Assembly: GCA_905221605.1 (NCBI GenBank)
Contig: CAJNDS010002717.1
Span: 124,001-188,000, forward strand
Reading direction: 5' to 3'
Source of the DNA: Symbiodinium natans
Lineage: Eukaryota > Sar > Dinophyceae > Suessiales > Symbiodiniaceae
DNA length: 64,000 bases
The first letter of the stretch is position 1; each line of letters opens with the position of its first letter. The translations under genes were made by a program, and so were the position numbers. This document shows positions 35,659 through 46,000 of the stretch, one piece after another. Under the pieces are notes generated by a model. That model searched no databases and had not been told where the DNA came from. It saw nothing but the letters and a program-made list of their open reading frames with translations.

Positions 35659-38600
35659 TATGCTACCCCCCGCATGTACCCGCGCTTTGTGCTTGAAATT
35701 CCGGAAAGATTCCGGAAACCGGGCAGGATTACTTTTAGGATTTAGGGGATCTCCTCTATAGGAATTGAGGAACCCCCCCCTTTAGGGATGAGGGAACACA
35801 ATTTGGGGACTGAAATTAAGGAAATAAGGTTTAGGGAGTCAGATTTGCGGATCCGGCTCTTCAGGATTTAGCACAGAGAACTTGGGGAAATATAAATGGG
35901 TTTGTAAAATGCAAGGGCTTTCCTCTTTTAGGATATGAGGATGCCCCTCCTTAGGGCGTAGGGAATAACATTAAGGGAATATATCTAGGAACAAGATGCC
36001 GTGACCCCGCTCTTTTAAATCCGAAAGCAAAAATGACTTTGATTGCCTCATTCTTTTCTCTAATTCTTAAAGAGCGGGACCCCTTAATCTTATTCCCTTA
36101 TACTTTCTTTCAACTCCTATTCCCGAACCTGAAGAGGGGTCCTTACATCTTAAAAACAGATCCTGTTCCCTCATTCCTTTCCGCTAAGCCCTAAAGGGTG
36201 GGATCCCGAAATCTTCTTCCCCACCTTACTCCATGAATATTGTTCCCTAAGTCCTTTCCCCTAAGCCCCAAAGAGGGGTCCGTAAATCTTGAAGAGGAGA
36301 GCCCCTGGGAGTGCCCAAATCCTAAAAATGCACGTCTGCAAGCCTAAACCCTAAACCGTTTGCCTAAACCCCTCTAAACCCTAAACTTCAGCCTAAATCC
36401 GAAAGCAAGAATGACTTTGATTGCCTCATTCTTTTCTCTAATTCTTAAAATGCGGGACCCCTTAATCTTGTTCCCGTACATTTTCTCTCAAATCCCCTAT
36501 TCCCCCCTAAAGAGGGGGCTCTTACATCTTAACGACATGTCCTATTGCCCAAGTCCTTTTCGCTAAGATTCAAAACAAGATGAAAAGCATTCAAATGCAT
36601 TCAAAAAGGGTTCAACTTGAATGGTGCCCGGGAGAACTTGCCCGGGCATCTTGAATCTTAAATCTTGAGTCCAAGAAGCGCATTCTAGTTGAATGCGCTT
36701 TGAATGCATTTGAATGCGTTTCACTTGTTTCATCTTGTTTCAGAGCGAAACTTACGTGCTTATGTATACTAAATAAAGTATATTTCGGGCTTGTCTGCTT
36801 GTATACGTATTACAGAGTTTGAGGCACTCACCCGATCCCAATAACCCACGCCTTTCTGCAGAAGCTGAGATTCTGGAAAAAGGCGTGGGTACAGGGGGGG
36901 TATATGACCCCCTTTCCATGTACCCACGCCCTTCTCCAGAATCTCAGCTTCCGCAGAAAGGCGTGGGTTGTCGGGATCGGAGATTCAAGATTCAAAATGC
37001 CCGGGCAAGTTTTCCTGGGCACCTTGAATCTTGAATTTTGAATCCAAAAGCGTATTCAAGTTGAATAGGTTTTGAATCGATTTGAATCGGTTTCATCTTT
37101 TCTTCCAAACCGTGCTTGTTCAACATTTCTTACGCATCAGGCCGCTGCATTACATTCAGGTTGAGTCGTTACATCTTGCTACGCTTGAGCGTCTAGCGAT
37201 TAAGGGAATACGTTAGGTAACCGGGTTCACATTTAAGGATTGGCTCTCCTCTTTAGGGACTAAGGACCACCCGCCGTATGGGTTCTACTTTTGCAAAAGG
37301 TTCGGGGGAAGAAGATTAAGGAAATAAGCTTTCGGGAACAGGATCCCACCCCAGCGCTTTTGGATTTGAAGGACATTCAGGCAAGAAGATTTTCAGGATC
37401 TAGCGGACTAGTCCCAACATGTAGGGTTTAGGGTTTAGGATTTAGGATTTAGGCTTAAGTTTAGGGTTTAGAGGGTTTAGGCTTGCAGACGTACATCTTT
37501 AGGATTTGGGGCTCTCCTCTTTAAGTTTTACGGACCTCTCTTTAGGCCTTAGGGAACAGGACTTAGGGAATAATATTCGGGGAATGAGATGGGGAAGAAG
37601 ATTTCGGGATCCCACCCGTTAGGACTTAGCGAAAAGGATTTAGGGAATGGGATCTGTTTTTTTAGATGTAAGGGCCCCCTCTTTTGGGTTGGGGAATAGG
37701 TTTTGAGAGTAAGTATAAGGGAATAAGATTAAGGGATCTCGCTTCAGGATTTAGAGACCAGAATTAGGCAACAGGGTTCGTTTTTGCTTTCAGATTGAGG
37801 GCTCTCCTAGGGGCTCTCCTCATGGTGATTTGAATGATATGAAGGCAAGAAGATGTAGGGAGTAAGATTTAGGGATCCCACTCTTTAGGGCTTTGCCAAA
37901 AGAGCTTGGGGAATAGCATTTGTTGAAAACGCTCCTCTTTAAGATTTGAGGACGCCCCTCTGTAGGGAATAGGACTAACCAAGCGAATCACATTAAGGGA
38001 ATAAGATTTGGGTCCCACCCTTTAGGGTTTCGCGAAAAGGATTTATGGAAAAGGATTTGAAACTAGGATTCCAGATTCCTGAGAACTTAACCATCCTATT
38101 ACCCAAATTCTCATCACTAAATCCTAAATAGCGGGATCCCTAGATCTTGCTCCCTAGAGCTTATTCCTTTAATGTTATTCCCTAAGCCCTAAGGAAGGGC
38201 ATCCTTAAATTCTCCCAAAAAGGAGAGCCCTTACATTTTACAAACCATCTTGTTCACCAAGTCCTTTGCGCGAAAACCTAAAGAGCCGGATCCCTTAATA
38301 ATATTCCCTAAACCGTATTTCCTTAATTTCATTCCCCAAATTGTATTCCCAAACCCCTGAAGTGGGGGGTTTCCTGTAATTAATTCCTATAGAGGAGGGC
38401 CCCAAAATCCTTAAAAACCATCCTATTCCCGCAGTCCTTTACGCCAAGCCCTAAAGACCCAGAATTTCCGGTAAAATTTCCGGCAGCTTTGGATTGAAGA
38501 TTTTCCCTGGCATCTTCAGTCTTCAATCTTCAATCCAAGGCCTTGATGTACGAAGATTTAAAAGTTTTGAAGACGGCGTATACTGTATATGTATGTATAC

Positions 38601-38736
38601 AACGCCAACCCCTTCCGAGTGTGAGGGTTTTTTAAGGGTTCTAAGGCACGATATGCGAGAAATCGCTGCCTAGACGTGGGTTCCTTAGAAAAAGGCGTGG
38701 GCACATGGGGGGGAGGGGGGGGGGGGGGGGCAGCAT
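35659..38736. mobile_element. 3-kb foldback (palindromic) element, telomere-like content, flanked by TA repeats
   Basis: Left end TGCTACCCCCCGCATGTACC (35661 on) is mirrored at the right end, where the minus strand reads TGCTG, a long C run and CATGTGCCCACGCC (38733 down to about 38687). The arms pair through most of the length: 35735-35830 with 38320-38410, 35930-36000 with 38110-38195, 36155-36235 with 37580-37665, 36290-36390 with 37440-37535. The centre near 36905 is a hairpin: 36845-36885 (CCCACGCCTTTCTGCAGAAG, CTGAGATTCTGG) against 36924-36966. The arms consist largely of degenerate TTTAGGG / CCCTAAA-like text. No transposase is visible, so it would be non-autonomous. TA repeats on both sides hide any target duplication. 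Confidence 0.75.
36007..36480 (+). repeat. Direct repeat of about 75 bp within the left arm
   Basis: The text AAATCCGAAAGCAAAAATGA (36016 on) through the ATTCTTTTCTCTAATTCTTA segment recurs about 376 bp later (36392 on) with few changes, showing internal duplication of the arm. Confidence 0.85.
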
Positions 38737-38860
38737 ATATATATATATATATATACATATATGTATATATCTATGTAAATGTACATGTCTACGTGTATAT
38801 ACATATATATATATGTATATAGATATGCATATACACACCTTATACATGATTACATATTTC
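38737..38860 (+). repeat. TA-rich microsatellite, right flank of the foldback element
   Basis: (TA)n followed by irregular TACATATATGTATATA text. Matches in character the 8-bp satellite on the left side, as expected if the element was inserted into a TA-rich array. Confidence 0.85.
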
Positions 38861-39065
38861 TATCCATATATATTTTTGCGTGTAAGTCGCATACATCAAC
38901 AGCAAATGGCATTGCGCGACATGCCACACGAGGAGCAGAGAGCTTGGGCGCACCCACGACGTATTGCCGCCGCTCTCCCACCTGAACAATCCGGGTGTTG
39001 ACCCTGCGTTAATAGGAACAAGCTACGGTCCTCTGAGTCGCTCATGCATGCGCACATCGTAAGCA

Positions 39066-39365
39066 TATATATATATATATATATATGTACGTATGCCACA
39101 TATGTATATATGCATGTACATATACATATACATATACTACACATACACATACATAAACATATCCGTATACATACACGTTTGTATAATTTGTTCATTGTGT
39201 CTTATTTTGCTATCTGCTTACTCTTGTGGCTATATTTTCTATACTTATACTTCTAATACTTATACTTATACTTATACTTATACTTATACTTATACTTATA
39301 CTTATACTTATACTTATACTTCTGTTTCTACTTATACATGTACTTATACTTATACTTATACCTAA
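39066..39365 (+). repeat. (TA)n and (ACTTAT)n microsatellites
   Basis: A perfect TA run (39066-39087), then TACATA-type text, then about 16 copies of the 6-bp unit CTTATA from 39245 to 39362. Confidence 0.9.
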
Positions 39366-39819
39366 ACCTATATCCACACGTATACTTATATAGCTGTACT
39401 TATACTAAAAATTCTTCTTTTACAAATATTTGTGGTTACTTTGTCTACACGCATGTTATACATACGCATGGTATATGAGGTGCGCATACCGAAGACGTAA
39501 GACAGCTGAGGCAAGCCACCATTGTCCTCCGCCGCCTCCGCCCTTCCAATGCTCCTGATCCTCGCTGCTCTGCCTTCCACGACGGGCGTTACAAGACCGT
39601 TTAATTCGAATGTGGCTTTGGGAGTATAATTATCAAGGGACCATGAGGGAGCTTATTAGAAGCTGTCTCGCCCAGGAAAGGGCTGCATATTCGAAGGTTC
39701 TCATTGTCGACAATGATCTTACATAACCCCTACTCTCAAGCACGTGAATGCTGACTGGCAGGCTAAGAATCCTCAGAATCCTCACAAACGGCCATGCTGC
39801 CTATGCCCAGTTTTCCGCT

Positions 39820-41708
39820 TGGCTCAGGCGCAGACTTCGTCCCAGCGAAAAGGATAGCCGGATCGGGCGGCAGGGAAGCTGGCGCAGGCTTTAGTGCCAA
39901 ACACTTGTGGCAAGTTCATTCTGTCAAAATGCGACTCGGCGGCTGCTGAGACTTGCGATGACATCAGCCAGGCCTGGTGGCATTTCGGCTTCGGCACCAT
40001 TTTTGCCGCCACCTTTGCCTGAATGCTCGAATGTGTAGAGAACTTAGGTCAAAGTCTTGCAACGACAGCCGAGTGCACCGCCACGCTTGGCACCTCGAGT
40101 ATTATGTGAGGCTGTTCGGGCCAGATTGGTATCAACATGGTTCTGGGACAGGAACGCTCCGCTTCTCGAGCTTCTTTGGCTGCCTTCCTGTCGAAAGCAC
40201 GGAGGAGTTGCTCACAAGCAATATTGCTCCGATGTTTTCCGGCTTCGTTTGAGCCCCCCTCACCCCCTCCCCCCTCCCCCGTTTTGGCCCTATTTTTGGG
40301 CTGCAGCGGCCTCTCAGCTTCGCGGCGCTGCTTCTCCTGCTCTTTCTCGAGGCGCTCCTCGCACAGGTGGCTTCAAGAACAGTCCTGTCACATGCTCACT
40401 TTGCACACATTGTTTTGCGGTCTCCTGCTCTTTCTTCTCCTCTTCTTCCTTGAGCTTTCGCTCTTCCTTGACTCCAAGGGGCTGTCTGCAAAACAATCAC
40501 CGACGCTGCAGGTGCAATCCGTGCCTTCGCTTGCTTCTTATTTTTCACTGTCCCCCACTCTTCTTGCTCGTGATTTGCACGATCCTGCATGACCAGCATC
40601 CGATAACGCTGGCTCCCAGGTTGCAGATTCAATCGACGGCCAAGGACAAGGACGACAGACCAAAGCTGCCTATATCGCTCCACACAGTTCTACACAGCCG
40701 GCTTAACGACCACGCCTAAATGGAGCTGCCAGTCTATTCATGGCCGGTGTACGGTATACTGCTAGGCGATCCCAAAGCACGAGGAGCTGTTCTCTTCCAT
40801 GTCTACACAAAGCTTGTCGGTAGCACCTCAACGATGTTGGCCACTGCCATCTGAATTTGATTCCTTAGCGCTTGCTTTTGGAAGAACACTCAAACTTAGC
40901 TTGGGTGCAGAGTCTGGCACGCCATTTGCAGCTTGCCTAAGGCAAACACTCGTCGAAATGACACCGCCGAACCAAAGCAGCAATGTCGCTTCGAGAGTAC
41001 TCGAAAAAGTCGAGCACATCTGTCCTGAGCCCAGGCAGCAAAGCCCTCAGCCAGAGCACTAAAGGGATCGTATGTCAAGATCGAGAAGAAGAGAACCACT
41101 ACGCCACTATGACAATGACAAATGCACAAATGCAGCACCAGCACTATGGGGGAGTGCAGGCTCATGGACTCCCTTGAGTACGTGGCAGCTGCTGGATATA
41201 CCTCTCCGTGCGAGGCGAGTACCTAGGACGTAGTGCGCTTCGACATTGCTCGCATGTTCCACAGCCAAAAAGCTGGCACCAACAAAGGCAACTAGGGTGG
41301 CAGCGTCTTCTCATCGGCGTCACCCTTTGCAGCGACCTAACTCGATGCCCATTTCGAACATCGCTTCAAGTCACGTCTGAGCCCAACACGGTTTCGAGGA
41401 CTCGCAGCTGCTGCGCGACACGGACATCGCTGCTTGCAGGCGCCTTGTAACAAAACATACCGCTTAGTAGGGCTGCAACTGCGAGGCTCAAACAGATATG
41501 ATTGCAAGGTGTGGCCCATCAGATCATCACTAGTACAAGCACGGCCCCGACGGCGGGAGGTGCCCCATTTTCTGCTGGCGGCATCGCCTGAGAGTCACCC
41601 GATGTGACACAGCACACCAATGCCAGCAACTGCCCCATCCTACAATCTGGCTGTCAATCTCTTGTAATGGGTACGGGCCTTCTTTTTGGTCACGACCTTT
41701 TTAGACAT
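39820..41708 (-). CDS. UBA-like plus EWxTVxxKKxxK-motif protein, paralogue A
   Basis: Exons: MSKKVVTKKK (41708-41679, GC donor); APASSDVRVAQQL (from 41443); ERYIQQLP (about 41206-41184); YSRSDIAALVRRCHFDE (40999-40950, GT donor); NQIQMAVANIVE (40863-40827, GT donor); DRANHEQEEWGTVKNKKQAK (40584-40525, GC donor); EERKLKEEEEKKEQ (40466-40425, GA donor); EERLEKEQEKQRREAER (40357-40311, GC donor); KAAKEAREAE (from 40187); GKGGGKNGAEAEMPPGLADV (about 40020-39955); DPAILFAGTK (about 39864-39835). The helix pair followed by EW..TV..KK resembles the UBA-like region of animal SPATS2-type proteins, which is the basis of the call. The rest is charged helix. Its exact function is unknown; RNA or ubiquitin binding is possible. 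Confidence 0.7.
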
Positions 41709-41719
41709 GGCCAGACCTG

Positions 41720-43080
41720 CGGGTATCATGACAGCTCGGAAGCATTGCAAGCATTGCAAGCTTATCCACATACAGGCGGTGCCTGGGGACAAAGCGCCCC
41801 AGGCTTGTGCCCTAGGGGCAAGCCCAAACCTACCAGTTGGGCAACCTTCGAGCCAACTCTTTCGGGTCTTCAAGTTCCCCGGTGCTCCGGTGCTCTCAGT
41901 GTGATTCCGGAATGGGAAGCGGGGGAGGGGGGGGAATGAAGGGTACGGACACAGGGACGCAGGGCGCTCTGTTTTGAGGGCGCTGATTCGCTCAGTCGTG
42001 CGCTAACGGTTCCTGGACAAGCCTCCAGCCTTTCAAGCTCTATCTGTGAAGGCATCCATTGCGATCGCAGCTATTACAGCTCTCGCGGGGGAGGTGTGGT
42101 GCTGCAAGCACCAGTCATTTCTCAGACTTTTCGGCCTGATCAGATTTATCAGACCTTTCTGTCGTCTCGGCTCTGTCGCTTCTTGCACCTGCTCGGCTGC
42201 ACAGCGCAACCACAACGAGCAACAGCGACACTCGGCGACACTCGTGCCTTGGGCATTTTTTCTTTGCCAACCTGCAGGGCGCCATTGCATCTCACACCGC
42301 ACTGCTGTACGACGAGATCTCATGCACACCTCGAGTGTCATCCTTGTCCTTCCGTTGCCAGGACCAACCTTTTCACACTGTTAAACAGACTTTTGCAAAC
42401 ATTCATTGACGATCATTCACTGGACACTTGTCCGGTCTGAGTGCAGCGGCTTCGTCCCCGTTTCCAATCATTCCCCCACCAGCCATCACGGCCGCCATCA
42501 CGGCCGCCGCCATCACCATCGGCCTGCAAGGGGAAGAAAGGGAAGAAAGGGAAGAAAGGGAAGAAAGGGAAGAAAGGGAAGAAAGGGAAGAAAGGGAAGA
42601 AAGGGAAGAAAGGGAAGAAAGGGAAGAAAGGGAAGAAAGGGAAGAAAGGGAAGAAAGGTGCCGAGTGCTCTGAGTGCTCTGAGTGCTCTGGTGCAAAGTT
42701 GAGATGATACTTGGCCTGGGATTTGTCCCAGTCGCTCCACTTCTTGTTCCAGTCCCAGCGGCCGTTCTGACGGCAGCAGTGGGCTATGCTTACTCTGTTT
42801 CAACTGCAGAAGTCAAGACATCAATTGGGAAGCTGGAGATCCTTGCCTGCGGTTTGGCTCCATCATCGCGCCAGGACTGCCAGTCCCAGTTCTTCTGCAA
42901 CACGGTTGGCATGTGCAGTCTGTGTAGTGCACAGGCATATGAGGAGTAACATGAACTCAGAGAAGTGTATCCAAGGGCGCACCCATCTCTCGCCGGAGCC
43001 TTCCCACCTCAGTCACATGCTGCGTTGCACAGAGGAAAACTCGAGACCCCTGCTGCGTTCTTGGAACCGAACCACTGGCC
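41720..43080. other. Intergenic region between the two paralogues
   Basis: About 1.3 kb between the start of paralogue A and the last recognised exon of paralogue B. Contains the 9-bp minisatellite. Short frames on both strands, none recognised. Confidence 0.4.
42530..42660 (+). repeat. 9-bp (GGGAAGAAA)n minisatellite
   Basis: About 14 perfect copies. Frames across it give Lys-Gly-Lys, Glu-Arg-Glu or Phe-Leu-Pro repeats and are not evidence of a gene. Followed by three copies of GAGTGCTCT. Confidence 0.97.
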
Positions 43081-43089
43081 ACCTTGCCA

Positions 43090-46000
43090 GGGCTCTTTTT
43101 CCGTCTCTTTCTCCTCTACCTTCTCCGGCTCCGTTTCTTTCTCTTGCTCCTTTTCCGAATCCTTCTCCTTGTCCTTGTCCTTCTCCTGCTCCTTTTCCGG
43201 CTCCTTCTCCTTTGGCTTCTCCTCCGTCTTCTCCACCTCCTTCTCCTTGGGCTTTCCCTCCTCCTTGTGGTCACCGTTTTGCCTCGGCCGCAGTGAAACT
43301 TGAGTTGCTGGCACAGCCTAGACCTTTTCAGACACTCCAAACGGGTTCAGCTCCACACTCCTCCGGCTTGGCACCCGCAAAGAGGATGGCAGGGTCCGGC
43401 GGGAGGGCCGAAGCTGACAAGGACACAGAGGCGAGTGTCTGAGGATCTTCGGGGTGAACATGTGCGAACTGGGCAGACAGGTGCGAGAAGGGCATGAGTA
43501 GGAGAAGTCACATTGCTCAAGTAAAGTCCCTGCATCAGCGAAGTCTGCTATACATGCTTTATGCCAACTTGTGGACTCTTGGGCGTGTGCGCGCAGGGAG
43601 ACAGAACACTCCCCCAGCCTGAAGAGGTATCGTGATGGAAGCCATTCTTGCCAGCCTTGCCTCCTGAGGCAACACTTTCGCTTCGGCAAAATGCTGAACA
43701 ATCTGAACAGCAGCCTGTCGTTAAGTAGTGCAGCGTGCCTTTACCTCCTGCCTTTGGAGGCGGCTTTGGGGCGGCGGCCGCATTTGCAGCTTCTCGAGCT
43801 TTTGCAAGCTCCGCTTCGCGAGCATCAGCAGCAGCTTTCCTGCTTCGTCATTCTTGGACAGCAGCTGCTCAGCTAAACAGCTCGGTAACAGCTCTAATCG
43901 GCTAACTGGGATTCTTGATTGGACCTCTCGGCTTCTCGGCGTTTGTTCTCCTCCTCCTTCTGCAGACGCTCCTTGGCATGCCGCGGCTACTACTGCTTTG
44001 ACCGTCAGCTATGTAAACCGGACATTTGCAAAGAAGACAACAAAGCAGTCCTGCTCTTTCTTCTCCTGCTCTTTCTTCTCCTGCTCTTTTTTCTCCTGCT
44101 CCTTTTTCTCTTCCTCCTCCTTGATCTTCCGCTGCTCCTGTGACTCCGCAATGCCTATGACTCCAACTCCCCGCAACATGCCTAGACCTAAACCCTAGCG
44201 GCGTAAACCCTTTAGAAAGAGAAGCGGAAAAACGACAGCGTCACAACCGTAAATCCGAAAGAATTCAGGGTCCTGCCCTTCAGGCCCAAAACAAAGTACC
44301 AATTATGTCAAAGGTAACTCAGGTACTTACTGGTGCATTTTCTATGAGGGTACCCCCGCAGCCGACCGCCATCGACAACGAGTGCTGACCCAAACTCCAC
44401 AAGGCTGGGTCTGAGAAATTCCCTTAGACAACCCGGAATAAAGGCCATATCATCGCCGACACCCGACCACTTCAGCCCCCGGATCGAGCGAAACTTTGGG
44501 GGCACCAGGCGTGCTCAGGGGCTTTGGTGGCCGAACAGCGTTTTGGGGCCTCTTGGAGGGTTTTGGAAGCAGGGGCCGCGAACCCCCTGGCCCACAAGAT
44601 AGCTGCAACAAGAAGGATAATTATCTGTGACTCCCCCCCCCCCATACCTCCTTATCAGTCTTCAGGCAGAACAATTTCTGGGTGTTGACATGAACGGGCG
44701 AGGCTTTGTGACTTGCAACACACTGATCGCACGATGGGTTTCTTAACGGATTCACATGGCTTTCATGTGGAGCGAAAAAGGCCAAGGCCCTCAAGCTACT
44801 GACTGCGATCATTGCTTCCTGAAGCAAGCGAGCACGGCATCGAAAGGATTCACATAGGCTTGTCAGGGGTTTTAGATTGGTGGCATAAGCTGAAGCGTGG
44901 CCGAAAGCGGGCAAAACAAGCAGCGCGATGTTCTTGGCAAGCATCAGTATGCCCTGCTCAATGGAAGCACAAAGTGCAAAAGCAAGAAACCCACGACAGA
45001 AAAGCAGAAGCAAAAAAGCAAAGTACAAACTGGCAGTGGCAAGCAAAAAGCAGAGAGCAACAAAGAATTCACCAGAAAAGGGGAAAGCAACGCTCGTAAA
45101 GCAGCAGTCTTCAGAAGGCAAAGCAAAAAGAAGGAGAAAACGCAAAGAAAAAAACAACACACAAGCAGCCATAGCCCAAAAAAGCAGAACGTAGAGGCCT
45201 TCACTTGCTTCTTGTTCTTCACGGTGGACCACTCGTCAGGTTCGAGAGGTGCTCGGTCCTCAGACATACGGCCCTGCAACACGAAGACTTGCCGGCGCAT
45301 GCAACTTATGACGTTTATCTCGTCCTTGGTCAGGGAGATGAACTGCTCTCTCTTCTCATGCTCCTTCTTCTCCTCCTCCTCCTTGAGTTTTCTCTCCTCC
45401 TGCGGACACGACACTCACCCGATTACCGGTCCCTGTTGCTGAGACGCATCACTCTTGTCCCTCACTCACATAGCACAAAACCAAAAACATAACACCGGGG
45501 AACAAAGTTAGCAAAGGTCTAGGCTGAGCTGTCGTCCGGCAGGCTATTGCACAGTCTGTTGCCACGTCGCAGCCCACTCTTTAAGTGCAAGTCGGGTTGC
45601 CGCGCTTCTGAAGGCTGTGGCATGCTGTGTAGCAACTCTATATCTTGGTATGTGTACAAGTTTGTGCATCTCCAAAATATCTGGCGTGGCCCAGATTGCG
45701 AAAGCGCATCATCGCACTATCTGTTTTTTTTAGGAAACCCGGTCATGGAACTCTCATGTGAAGAACCCTGTCAGCAAGCAACAAGCAGCAAGAAGAGGCT
45801 CGAGCTCACACGGCATTCATTCCAGACCACAATTCGTCCAGCTGATGGAAAGGCAGCACGCATGGAAAGCCTCAAAGACACCTCAATCAATGACTCGATC
45901 AGTTACGAAAAAGATCTTGCATGCCTTTACAAGCAGATGACTACAGCACACTTCAGCACATGTGGATAATTGTTACTATCTTGTAAACGGAAAGGTTTCG

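Noticed and set aside
34916..35745. ORFs up to 245 codons of alternating Tyr, Ile, Cys and Met
   Set aside because: Produced by the CATATATA satellite, which lacks stops in many frames.
42406..42803. KGK/REE-repeat proteins across the GGGAAGAAA minisatellite
   Set aside because: Perfect 9-bp repeat leaves every frame open; the segment lies between the two paralogues and has no exon matching either.
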